64,000 nucleotides of DNA, from NCBI RefSeq assembly GCF_012927405.1, contig NZ_JABBGM010000001.1, positions 626,001-690,000 of the forward strand. Direction: 5' to 3'. Each line of letters opens with the position of its first letter. Position 1 is the stretch's first letter. The DNA comes from Novosphingobium olei (lineage in GTDB: Bacteria; Pseudomonadota; Alphaproteobacteria; Sphingomonadales; Sphingomonadaceae). Below are positions 17,196-24,921 of the stretch, one piece after another. The notes beneath the pieces are model-generated. The model was not told the DNA's origin and did not search any database. It was given only the letters and a program-made list of their open reading frames with translations. The position numbers and the translations under genes were made by a program.

Positions 17196-18360
17196 GCGCG
17201 GCGTCGAGCAGCGCGGGGATCGCCGCGTCGTCGAAGCCAGCGGCGACCCAGCCATCCTCCACCTTGCGCAACGTGGCGGCGACTTGGGGCCCCGCGCCCA
17301 CGCCGCGCGCCACGACATCGCCGCCCTTCAGCGGAAAGCGCGGCACGTCCCAGTCGGTGACCGGAGCGAGCGTCCGCCCCGCCAGCAGCAAGCGGTCCCG
17401 CGCTTCGTCCAGCCCCAGACGATAGGCGAGCGCACGGGCATCGGCTTCGGTTTCGGCACCGCTGCGCCGCGCAGCGGCGGCCAGACGCTTCCGTTGCGCG
17501 CTGCTGAGTCGCAGGCGGGCGCCGATCTGGTCGACCGCCGCCGGATCGGCGGGCAGGATCGCAGCGAGCCGCCGCAGCGGATCGGGCGGGACGCCCTCTC
17601 GTCGCTCCGCCGCCTCAAGCGAGCCAAGCGGGGCCGGGTCGGCTTCGGGCAGGACTTGCGCCAGCACGCCCAGTTCGGCCATCCGCGCCAGCGTGGCGGA
17701 TGGCGCGGGAAGCCCGAGCAGGTTAAGCAGTTCACCCGCGATGCGTTCGCGGCTGAGGCCCTTCAAACCGGCGCTCAGCGCCTGCACCGCCGCTTCGGCC
17801 TGCGCGTCGGCGGGGATCGAACCGAACCGGGCCTGGAAACGGAAGTAGCGCAGGATGCGCAGGTAATCCTCGCGGATGCGCGTTTCGGCATCGCCGATGA
17901 AGCGCACGCGGCGGGCGTTCAGGTCGTCGAGCCCGCCGAACCAGTCGAACACTTCGCCCGTCACCGGATCGGCATAGAGCGCGTTAATGGTGAAATCGCG
18001 CCGGGCGGCATCCTCGCGCCACTCCGTGCTGAAGGCCACGGTGGCATGGCGGCCATCGGTTTCGACATCGCGGCGCAGCGTGGTGATCTCGACCGGCCCG
18101 CCCTCCAGCACGGCGGTGACGGTGCCGTGGGCAAGGCCTGTCGGCACTGCGCGGATGCCGGCGGCGGCGAGGCGCTCCAGCGTCGCCTGCGGCAGCAGCA
18201 CGGTCGCCATGTCGACGTCCTTGGGCGCGATGCCCAGCAGCGTATCGCGCACCACGCCGCCGACATAGCGCACGTTGCCGGGGCCGAGCGCGGCAACGAG
18301 CGCGGCAAGGTCGCTTCGGCCGAGCCAGTCGGCCGGGGGAAGGAAGGTCGGATCAGCCAT
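17185..18360 (-). CDS. cca: CCA tRNA nucleotidyltransferase
   Basis: Adds or repairs the 3' CCA end of tRNA with CTP and ATP. The 391-residue protein has the class II nucleotidyltransferase core: VGGVVRDTLLG, then DVDM as the metal pair, RRDFTINALY, and EDYLRILRYFRFQARFG as the RNA/neck motif. An all-helical C-terminal body follows. Poly(A) polymerase I is the main alternative, but the length and the absence of a basic C-terminal extension favour the CCA enzyme. It overlaps the upstream NUDIX gene by eight bases, forming a minus-strand run with that gene and DUF1285. It converges on the S41 gene. Confidence 0.92.
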   Translation of the reverse strand: MADPTFLPPADWLGRSDLAALVAALGPGNVRYVGGVVRDTLLGIAPKDVDMATVLLPQATLERLAAAGIRAVPTGLAHGTVTAVLEGGPVEITTLRRDVETDGRHATVAFSTEWREDAARRDFTINALYADPVTGEVFDWFGGLDDLNARRVRFIGDAETRIREDYLRILRYFRFQARFGSIPADAQAEAAVQALSAGLKGLSRERIAGELLNLLGLPAPSATLARMAELGVLAQVLPEADPAPLGSLEAAERREGVPPDPLRRLAAILPADPAAVDQIGARLRLSSAQRKRLAAAARRSGAETEADARALAYRLGLDEARDRLLLAGRTLAPVTDWDVPRFPLKGGDVVARGVGAGPQVAATLRKVEDGWVAAGFDDAAIPALLDAALSA

Positions 18361-18958
18361 GCCACATCAACCGCTGCGTCAGGTTGGCGATGATCCCGCC
18401 GGTCACGCCCCAGATGCGGTGTTCGCGCCACAGGATCTCGACGTAGGAGACGTTGCGCCCCTGCCAGTCGACCGAATGGCGCTGCTGGTTGGCGGGATCG
18501 AGCACGAAGCCCAGCGGCGGCTCGAACCAGCTCGCAACCTCGGCGGGGTTTGGACGCAGCGGCAGGTCTGGCGGGATCATGGCGAGGACGGGGGTGATGT
18601 CGTACCCGGTGCCGGTGCGGTACTGGTCCGACGCGCCGACCACGGTCACGTCGGCAGGATCGATGCCCAGTTCCTCGTTCGCTTCGCGCAGCGCGGCCTC
18701 GATCGGGGTTTCGCCGGGATCGATCTTGCCGCCGGGGAATGCAGCCTGTCCGGGATGGGCGCGCATGTGCGACGGGCGATGGATCAGCAGCACGCCGGGG
18801 CCATCGGGATGATCGCCGCGATCGGTCACCGCGATCAGCACGGCGGCGGGGCGCAGGCCGCTCTCGGGGATCGGGCGGAAGTCTTCGTAGGCGGGCTCGA
18901 ACGGCCGGGCGTGGCCTTCGTCGAACAGGCGCTTCAGTCGTTCGAGCAGCGCACTCAC
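18353..18958 (-). CDS. NUDIX hydrolase, CoA-pyrophosphatase type
   Basis: A 201-residue NUDIX enzyme. The full Nudix box is seen in PGGKIDPGETPIEAALREAN followed by EELGI. The preceding LLIHRPSHMRAHPGQAAF matches the NuCoA signature of CoA and acyl-CoA pyrophosphatases (NudL/YeaB), which split CoA to 4'-phosphopantetheine and ADP. The start is a GTG at 18958 that overlaps the DUF1285 stop (GTGA), while the end overlaps cca by eight bases. Both point to a coupled three-gene operon. Confidence 0.9.
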   Translation of the reverse strand: MSALLERLKRLFDEGHARPFEPAYEDFRPIPESGLRPAAVLIAVTDRGDHPDGPGVLLIHRPSHMRAHPGQAAFPGGKIDPGETPIEAALREANEELGIDPADVTVVGASDQYRTGTGYDITPVLAMIPPDLPLRPNPAEVASWFEPPLGFVLDPANQQRHSVDWQGRNVSYVEILWREHRIWGVTGGIIANLTQRLMWHG

Positions 18959-19527
18959 GCGTGCGGCACCAGCGGGAAGTGCGCGCCCATGCTCGTCACC
19001 GCGAGCGCGTCCGCGTCCGATACGGTCAGCGCGTAATCGATCAGCTGGGCATACGTGCTGCGATTGAGCCGCGCCTCGGTGCCGTGGCGCACGGCGATGT
19101 AGAACGCGGGGATCTCGGCACTGCCCGCCACGCGCAACGGGTTGGCCGGGCCGCAGATCACCAGATCGTCGCTGTTGAGCCGGAAGGCGAGCACGGGACG
19201 GCCATCGCCATCGTGGCGCACTTCCATGTCGGTGGCGAGGAAGGCGGCGTCCTCGACTTCGATCGACAGGCGCTGGAACGGGGTCTTGAGCCAGTGCTGC
19301 CCATCCGCATCGCGCACCAGCAGCGAGGAGAACGCGCGGACCATCGCCGGGCGCTTGATCTCGCCCCCCTGATGGAACCAGCGGCCATCGGCGGCGATGC
19401 GCATCTCGCTGTCGCCGGTTTCGGCCGGGGTCCACTGGTCGACCGGCGGAATGCGCCGTGCCTCTACCTCGGCCGCGAGCTGGGCGAGGGAGAGCGAGGC
19501 GAGTTCTGGCGGTGGCGTGTACGGCAT
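18955..19527 (-). CDS. DUF1285 family protein
   Basis: A 190-residue cytoplasmic protein of the DUF1285 family. The recognisable core is IAADGRWFHQGGEIKRPAMV, then a TPFQRLSIEVEDAAFLATDM segment. No biochemical function is established for the family, and no membrane segments or catalytic motifs are seen. It is the first gene of a coupled minus-strand operon with the NUDIX hydrolase and cca. That order (DUF1285, CoA pyrophosphatase, CCA enzyme) is a familiar alphaproteobacterial neighbourhood. Confidence 0.85.
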   Translation of the reverse strand: MPYTPPPELASLSLAQLAAEVEARRIPPVDQWTPAETGDSEMRIAADGRWFHQGGEIKRPAMVRAFSSLLVRDADGQHWLKTPFQRLSIEVEDAAFLATDMEVRHDGDGRPVLAFRLNSDDLVICGPANPLRVAGSAEIPAFYIAVRHGTEARLNRSTYAQLIDYALTVSDADALAVTSMGAHFPLVPHA

Positions 19528-19553
19528 GGTGCCTCAGCCGATGCCAGAAGCGA

Positions 19554-20063
19554 TCAGCGCCGCCAAGGCCCCAAGGTGCCTTCTTGCGGCAGGACGGCCG
19601 GGTTGGCGGTGCGGCACAGCAGGCGGTGCTGTTCGAACGGCCCGGGCAGCGCCCAACTGCCGGTGTGCGCGTTGGAGAAGCCGAAGAAGCGTTCGTAGTA
19701 TTCGGGATCGCCGATCAGCACCTGCGGCAGCGGCGCGCGCGGATCGATCGCGGTGAGCGCGGCGGTCATCAGCGCCTTGCCATAGCCCTTGCCCTGAAGT
19801 CCCGGCAGCACGGCGACCGGGCCGACCATGATCATGGGATGCGCACGTCCAGCTGCATCGGTCAGCGCCACCGGCCAGCACTGGATCGTGCCGGCAAGCA
19901 TCTCGTCTTCATCGAGCGCGGCGAATGACAGGCCCGGCAGCCACTCCATCCCTTCGCGCACCTTGTACGCCGTGCGGGTGTGGCGCTCTGGCTCGAACGC
20001 GGAATCGAGCAGCTCCTCGACCAGCGCGGGGTCGACATCGGCAAGGGGGATGATCGTGGACAC
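19554..20063 (-). CDS. GNAT-family N-acetyltransferase
   Basis: A 169-residue acyltransferase with the acetyl-CoA-binding motif A, VGPVAVLPGLQGKGYGKALM (the QGKGYG loop). The late YYERFFGF segment is common in the YhbS-like branch. The substrate, protein or small molecule, is unknown. The start is taken as a GTG at 20063 (VSTIIPLADVD), because the upstream extension to 20159 is Arg/Pro-rich and does not look like the family. It is 26 bases upstream of the DUF1285 operon in the same direction. Confidence 0.85.
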   Translation of the reverse strand: MSTIIPLADVDPALVEELLDSAFEPERHTRTAYKVREGMEWLPGLSFAALDEDEMLAGTIQCWPVALTDAAGRAHPMIMVGPVAVLPGLQGKGYGKALMTAALTAIDPRAPLPQVLIGDPEYYERFFGFSNAHTGSWALPGPFEQHRLLCRTANPAVLPQEGTLGPWRR

Positions 20064-20240
20064 GTGGCGCGGATAGCGGCGGGGGCAGGGGGGCGCAAGG
20101 CTGGTAGGGCCGTATCGGCCTCTCGCGCGTTGAGGTTTGCGCAATCGCCGCGCAATCATTGCACTTTACGGCGGGGGAACAGAGGCCTAGCCCGCGCCTT
20201 GCCCGCCGACAGAGCGGACAGTCATTAGGGGAGAAGCGCC

Positions 20241-21689
20241 GTGTTTTCGGGCTTTGACGCGACTGTACTGGCACGCATGCAGTTCGCCTTCACGGTGAGC
20301 TTCCATTTCATATTTCCGGCGTTCTCGATCGGCCTTGCCAGCTACCTCGCCGTGCTCGAGGGGCTGTGGCTGAAGACGGGGCGCGAGCTTTATCTCGACC
20401 TGTTCCGTTACTGGCTGAAGATCTTCGCCGTGGCTTTTGCCATGGGCGTCGTTTCGGGGCTGGTCATGTCCTACCAGTTCGGGACCAACTGGTCGGTGTT
20501 CTCCGACAAGGCGGGCGGGGTGATCGGGCCGCTGATGGCCTATGAAGTGCTGACTGCCTTCTTCCTCGAAGCCGGGTTCCTGGGAGTTATGCTGTTCGGC
20601 ATGGGCCGGGTGGGCAAGGGGCTGCACTTTGCCGCCACGCTGATGGTGGCGCTGGGCACCTTCATTTCGGCATTCTGGATCCTGTCGGTCAATTCGTGGA
20701 TGCAGACGCCGACCGGTTACGAGATCGGACCCGGCGGCCAGTTCCTGCCCGGCCCGAGCTGGGCGGCGATCATCTTCAACCCGAGCTTTCCCTACCGCCT
20801 GGTCCACACGGTGATCGCGGCGTACCTGACCACCGCGCTGGCTGTCGGCGCGGTGGGCGCATGGCACCTGCTGCGCGACCGCCAGAATGCGCATGCGCGG
20901 AAAATGTTCTCGATGGCGATGTGGATGGCGGCACTCGTCGCGCCGGTGCAGATCTTCGCGGGCGACGCACACGGGCTCAACACGCTGGAGCATCAGCCGG
21001 CCAAGGTGATGGCGATGGAAGGCCACTACCAGAGCCACCCGCACGGCGCGCCGCTCTATCTGTTCGGCATTCCCGACGACAGGACACAGACCCTGCGCTA
21101 CGCCATCGCCATTCCCAAGGCGTCGAGCCTGATCCTCAAGCACGATCCCGACGCCCCGCTCGCCGGGCTGGACACCATCGCGCCCGACAAGCGGCCGCCG
21201 GTGTGGATCGTGTTCTGGTCGTTCCGGGTGATGGTGGGGCTGGGCTTTGCCATGCTCGGGCTGGGGCTGTGGAGCCTTTTGGCCCGCGCGCGCAAGAAGC
21301 TCTACGACTGGCCCTGGCTGCATCGCGCGGCGCTGGTGATGGGGCCATCGGGCTTCGTCGCGGTGATCGCGGGGTGGGTCACCACCGAAGTTGGCCGCCA
21401 GCCCTATACCGTCTATGGCCTGCTCACGACGGCGCAAAGCCGCAGCCCGATCGCGGCGCCCGCCGTCGCGGCATCGCTGCTCGCGTTCATCCTCGTCTAC
21501 TGCGCGGTGTTCGGCATCGGCGTGTGGTACATCCTCAAGCTGATGAACCAGGGCGCGCATCCGCACGAAACCGGGCCTGAGCAGGACGAGCGCGCGCCGA
21601 TCCGCAGCGCCGGGATCACGCCGGGGCCGCACCAGCACGCCGCGATCGAAGACATGGGCGAAGATTCCGGCGCAGGAGCGGTGACATGA
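20241..21689 (+). CDS. cydA: Cytochrome bd-type quinol oxidase subunit I (CIO-type)
   Basis: A 482-residue inner-membrane subunit that oxidises ubiquinol and holds the three haems. His22, in FTVSFHFIFP, corresponds to the haem ligand His19 of E. coli CydA. A second His is in YRLVHTVIAAYLTTA, and the GxWxxTEVGRQPY-like signature appears as AGWVTTEVGRQPYTVYG. The protein is about 40 residues shorter than E. coli CydA, consistent with a short Q-loop as in cyanide-insensitive oxidases. It starts at a GTG (20241) preceded by AGGGGAGA. Its stop overlaps cydB (ATGA). The oxidase gives low-oxygen or inhibitor-resistant respiration. Confidence 0.95.
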   Translation: MFSGFDATVLARMQFAFTVSFHFIFPAFSIGLASYLAVLEGLWLKTGRELYLDLFRYWLKIFAVAFAMGVVSGLVMSYQFGTNWSVFSDKAGGVIGPLMAYEVLTAFFLEAGFLGVMLFGMGRVGKGLHFAATLMVALGTFISAFWILSVNSWMQTPTGYEIGPGGQFLPGPSWAAIIFNPSFPYRLVHTVIAAYLTTALAVGAVGAWHLLRDRQNAHARKMFSMAMWMAALVAPVQIFAGDAHGLNTLEHQPAKVMAMEGHYQSHPHGAPLYLFGIPDDRTQTLRYAIAIPKASSLILKHDPDAPLAGLDTIAPDKRPPVWIVFWSFRVMVGLGFAMLGLGLWSLLARARKKLYDWPWLHRAALVMGPSGFVAVIAGWVTTEVGRQPYTVYGLLTTAQSRSPIAAPAVAASLLAFILVYCAVFGIGVWYILKLMNQGAHPHETGPEQDERAPIRSAGITPGPHQHAAIEDMGEDSGAGAVT

Positions 21690-22693
21690 TGGTCAACTTC
21701 GATCTCGCCACCGTCTGGGCGTTCATCATTGCCTTCGCCGTGCTGATGTACGTGGTGATGGACGGCTTCGACCTTGGCATCGGCATCCTCTTCCCGTTCT
21801 ACCGGCCCGGCACCGAACGCGATCAGGCGATGAACGCCATTGCCCCGGTGTGGGACGGCAACGAGACCTGGCTGGTGCTGGGCGGCGGCGGACTGTTCGC
21901 GGCCTTTCCGCTGGCCTACGCGATCGTGCTGCCGGCGACCTATCCGCTGATGATCGCGATGCTGCTGGGCCTCGTGTTCCGGGGTGTCGCCTTCGAATTC
22001 CGCTGGCGCGATCCGCGGCACCAGCGGTTCTGGGACAGGGCGTTCTTCGCCGGTTCGCTCGTCGCCGCAATGGCGCAGGGGATGACGCTGGGCGCGCTGC
22101 TGCAGGGCGTGCATGTGGAAGGGCGCGCCTATGCCGGTGGCTGGCTCGACTGGCTTTCGCCGTATTCGCTGCTGACCGGCGCGGGCGTCGTCGTCGGCTA
22201 CGCGCTGCTCGGCGCGTGCTGGCTGGCGATCAAGGTCGAAGGCGATGCGCAAACCCGCGCCTTCCGCCATGCCCGCGCCGCCGCGCTGGCGACGCTGCTC
22301 GCCATGGCGGCGGTGAGCCTCGCCACGCCGTTCCTCGGCCAGCAATACTTCGCGCGCTGGTTCCACATGCCGCTGCTGATCGCGCTGGCCCCTGTGCCGG
22401 TCGCGACCGTCAGCGTCGCCGTGCTGCTGTGGCGCGCGCTGGGCCGGCGCGAGGAATGGCCGCCGTTCCTCTATGCGCTGGCGCTGTTCGGCCTTGGCGC
22501 CATTGGCCTCGGCGTATCGATGTGGCCCTATGTCGTGCCGCAGTCGGTCACGATCTGGCAGGCCGCCGCGCCCGAGCGATCACAGGTGTTTATGCTCATC
22601 GGCGTGGGCCTCGTAATGCCGCTGATCCTCGCCTACACCGGCTGGGCCTACTGGGTGTTTCGCGGCAAGGTCGGCGAACATGGCTATCATTGA
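21686..22693 (+). CDS. cydB: Cytochrome bd-type quinol oxidase subunit II
   Basis: A 335-residue integral membrane protein with about eight to nine membrane segments and the subunit-II opening VVMDGFDLGIGILFPF. The WDGNETWLVLGGGGLFAAFP segment follows near residue 55 and the GLVMPLILAYTGWAYWVF end is also typical. It pairs with CydA. The four-base overlap with cydA at the start and the 14-base overlap with the next small gene at the end mean all three subunits come from one coupled message. Confidence 0.95.
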   Translation: MMVNFDLATVWAFIIAFAVLMYVVMDGFDLGIGILFPFYRPGTERDQAMNAIAPVWDGNETWLVLGGGGLFAAFPLAYAIVLPATYPLMIAMLLGLVFRGVAFEFRWRDPRHQRFWDRAFFAGSLVAAMAQGMTLGALLQGVHVEGRAYAGGWLDWLSPYSLLTGAGVVVGYALLGACWLAIKVEGDAQTRAFRHARAAALATLLAMAAVSLATPFLGQQYFARWFHMPLLIALAPVPVATVSVAVLLWRALGRREEWPPFLYALALFGLGAIGLGVSMWPYVVPQSVTIWQAAAPERSQVFMLIGVGLVMPLILAYTGWAYWVFRGKVGEHGYH

Positions 22694-22829
22694 CCCGCAA
22701 CTGGACCCGCACGGCGCGGACAGCGTGCCGCTGTGGAAGCGGCTGGGCTGGATGGTGGCGATCTGGCTGGGCAGCGTTCTGGCGCTGGGCGTGGTGGCCG
22801 CAGTGTTGCGGATGTGGTTGAAGGGTTAG
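22680..22829 (+). CDS. Small third subunit of bd oxidase (DUF2474/CydX-like)
   Basis: A 49-residue protein, MAIIDPQLDPHGADSVPLWK onward, with one membrane segment of about 20 residues (WMVAIWLGSVLALGVVAAVL) preceded by a soluble Pro/Asp-rich tail and a RL-GW turn. It fits DUF2474 proteins, which are found directly behind cydB/cioB and are probably functional equivalents of CydX. The start lies inside the end of cydB, and the downstream end is a TAG at 22827. It is short enough to be missed by most gene callers. Function is inferred from position and topology. Confidence 0.85.
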   Translation: MAIIDPQLDPHGADSVPLWKRLGWMVAIWLGSVLALGVVAAVLRMWLKG

Positions 22830-22875
22830 ATCGCGGGAAAGAAGCGGGCGGCGGGTTTCGCCCAGTTGCAGACGT

Positions 22876-23169
22876 TCAGGCCATCCGCTTCATTAGGCCA
22901 TTAGAGAAGTAACCTATCTTCTTCCCGGGCAACTCGACCTGTGCGCGTGCGGAAAGAGCAATACCTTCTCTGTCCAAATCATTGACTATGGTTATGGGGA
23001 AGTTAGAAAAATGGGCGTCTTCATAACTCTTCTGCCAAGCTATCAGATCGTCAGTCAATGATGCTGACAGACCAACCGCGAGCGGTTCGACATATCCGCC
23101 ATTCTTTGTGTCTCGAAGACCGGTTCCAGATAGCATCCCATCTATGAGGTAGTCCGTCGTCATCCTCAT
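22876..23169 (-). CDS. Unrecognised 97-residue protein, low GC
   Basis: An open frame of 97 residues (MRMTTDYLIDGMLSGTGLRD onward) that I cannot assign. It is soluble, slightly acidic in the middle and basic at the end. Its base composition is clearly less GC-rich than its neighbours, with many A/T-ending codons, which argues for recent acquisition. It ends close to the converging cyd operon and is preceded, on its upstream side, by an inverted-repeat element at 23225-23312. Whether it is expressed cannot be told. Confidence 0.5.
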   Translation of the reverse strand: MRMTTDYLIDGMLSGTGLRDTKNGGYVEPLAVGLSASLTDDLIAWQKSYEDAHFSNFPITIVNDLDREGIALSARAQVELPGKKIGYFSNGLMKRMA

Positions 23170-23224
23170 GGTCTAGCGCTTCACCCGAGTGAATCGCAAC
23201 GTCCGCTTTCCACCCATCATCCGC

Positions 23225-23312
23225 CGTCACCCCGGGCTTGACCCGGGGGCCCGCTTCTTCAGGCACGACGTCACGAAGAACAGCGGGATCCCGGGGCAAG
23301 CCCGGGATGACG
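23225..23312. repeat. Intergenic inverted repeat (REP-like) near the RamB-like gene
   Basis: The 23-base arm at 23225-23247 (CGTCACCCCGGGCTTGACCC...) is the reverse complement of 23290-23312 with two mismatches. Each arm is itself a short palindrome of the CCCGGG...CCCGGG kind. The intervening 42 bases contain no gene. A related but distinct pair lies at 30853-31012. This kind of two-armed element is widespread in sphingomonad and caulobacter intergenic regions. Confidence 0.75.
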
Positions 23313-23343
23313 ACGCGAGGCGGATGTCCGGTTCGGAGCCAGC

Positions 23344-24759
23344 TCAGCTCTCTGCGAAGGCGAATGGTTCGGCACCGCGCCGGTAATCGTCGGGCAGGAT
23401 TTCGCGGCCCAGTGGCGGTTCGGCGCGGGCGGCGCAGTCGGCGCGGTTGCACAGGCGGCAGGTGACGCCGATGGGCGTGGGCCTGGCTTCCTGGCCCCCA
23501 GCATTCTGTCCCGCCGCATAGACCAGCTTGCCGGCGTGTTCGGCGGCGCAGGCGAGCGCGATCGCGCGCAGCGTGCGGGGGCGGCCGTGCGCGCCGCCGC
23601 CCGAGGACACCGTGCGCGCGATCGAGAAGAAGCGCTGTCCGTCGGGCAGTTCGAGCCACTGCGTCAGCACTTCGTCGGGGCGGCGGAAGGCCGAATGGAG
23701 GTTCCACAAGGGGCAGCCGCCGCCGTGTGCGGCAAAGGGGAAGCCCGCGCCGTCGAGGCGCTTCGACACGTTGCCCGCTTCGTCCACGCGGATGAAGAAG
23801 AACGGCACGCGTTCCTGCCCCGGCCGGCCGAGCGTGGTCAGCCGGTGGGCGACCTGTTCGAAGCTGGTGCCGAACTGCCCGGCGAGCGCCTCGATATCAT
23901 AGGCGCGTGCATCGACCGCGCGGGCGAACTTGTCGTAGGGCATGACCAGCGCCGCCGCGCCATAGGCGGCGAGCGCGCGGCGGACGAGCGTCGCCGCTGT
24001 CGGGCTGGCAAAGCTTTCGCCGCGCAGCAGGGCCGAAATCTCCGGCCGCAGCGCGGTGTAGGCCATGTGCATCGCCATCTGCCAGGTGCGCTGGGTGGGG
24101 GTGAGCGTATCGTCGAGCAGCAGCTGTTCGTTGTGCCGGTCGTAGCGCCGGATCGAGCCCATCATCACGTCCGAGGGCAGCAGGCGCACGCGCAGGCCCT
24201 GCTGGCGCAAGGCTTCGCGGATCGATCCGGCCTTGTCGATCTCGCCCGCCAGCTGCTCGGCGCGCGAATCGAGCGTCGGGAAGTAGTTGCGCCGATCAGC
24301 CACGAAGCGCCGCGCTTCGGCCACCGGATCGAGGCCGCGCGTGGCCCCGCCATCGGCCCGCAATCCTGCAAGCGCCTGCTGTTCGCGCACATAGGCGCCG
24401 TGGAGCCGCAGCATCGCCTCGGTCACGCCGGGAAAGCTGGTGGCAACGTCGGCTACTTCCAGCGCGGGCAGGTCGATTTCGGCAAAGATCGGATCGCGCA
24501 GCACATCGGCCAGGCGGCGCGCGTAATCGTCGCGCTCGTCCGCGGCAAGGTCTGCCATGTCGAGCTTGTAGGCGCGGGCGAGGCGCAGCAGCAGGTCGGC
24601 GGTGAGCGGGCGCTGGTTGCGTTCCAGCAGTGCGATATAGCTCGCAGAAATGCCCAGTTCGTCGGCCATCGCGGCCTGGGTCAGCCCCAGTTCGCGCCGC
24701 AGCCGCTTGATGCGCGGGCCGAGGTAGAGCGGGCGGCTGGCAGCGGGGCCCATGGCCAT
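23344..24759 (-). CDS. ScfR/RamB-type transcriptional regulator (XRE HTH + short-chain acyl-CoA sensor domain)
   Basis: A 471-residue regulator. A Cro/C1-type helix-turn-helix lies near residues 14-70 (LGLTQAAMADELGISASYIA). It is followed by an IrrE/ImmA-like peptidase-fold region and a C-terminal domain with a Cys-rich segment (VTCRLCNRADCAARAEPP). This domain order is that of the short-chain fatty acyl-CoA regulators, including RamB, which controls isocitrate lyase, and PccR. It is divergent from aceA, which supports control of the glyoxylate shunt by sensing acyl-CoA. The start at 24759 has AGGAG eight bases upstream; an in-frame Met lies two codons later. Very long open frames upstream in the same frame are antisense to aceA and not real. 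Confidence 0.88.
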   Translation of the reverse strand: MAMGPAASRPLYLGPRIKRLRRELGLTQAAMADELGISASYIALLERNQRPLTADLLLRLARAYKLDMADLAADERDDYARRLADVLRDPIFAEIDLPALEVADVATSFPGVTEAMLRLHGAYVREQQALAGLRADGGATRGLDPVAEARRFVADRRNYFPTLDSRAEQLAGEIDKAGSIREALRQQGLRVRLLPSDVMMGSIRRYDRHNEQLLLDDTLTPTQRTWQMAMHMAYTALRPEISALLRGESFASPTAATLVRRALAAYGAAALVMPYDKFARAVDARAYDIEALAGQFGTSFEQVAHRLTTLGRPGQERVPFFFIRVDEAGNVSKRLDGAGFPFAAHGGGCPLWNLHSAFRRPDEVLTQWLELPDGQRFFSIARTVSSGGGAHGRPRTLRAIALACAAEHAGKLVYAAGQNAGGQEARPTPIGVTCRLCNRADCAARAEPPLGREILPDDYRRGAEPFAFAES

Positions 24760-24793
24760 GACGCAAACTCCTGCAAGGCCCGTCTGTAAGGGC

Positions 24794-24834
24794 TGTACAG
24801 CTGTACAAGCATTTCCTGTAAAGTTTGACAACAG
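24794..24834. promoter_or_regulatory. Candidate operator region between the RamB-like gene and aceA
   Basis: TGTACAGCTGTACA at 24794-24807 is a perfect 14-bp palindrome. It is followed by CTGTAAAGTTTGACAACAG at 24816-24834, which holds a TTGACA -35-like hexamer (24825-24830) and an AAAGTTTG core reminiscent of published RamB sites. The region lies in the 162-base divergent gap between the two starts. Direct evidence is the symmetry; the binding protein is inferred. Confidence 0.5.
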
Positions 24835-24921
24835 GACTTCGCAGGGGCTGTCCGAATCCCCTTCGCCGCCGTTATCCGGGTGCCACGCAAACGAACTCCT
24901 GCGCTCCAAGGAATTGCTGCC

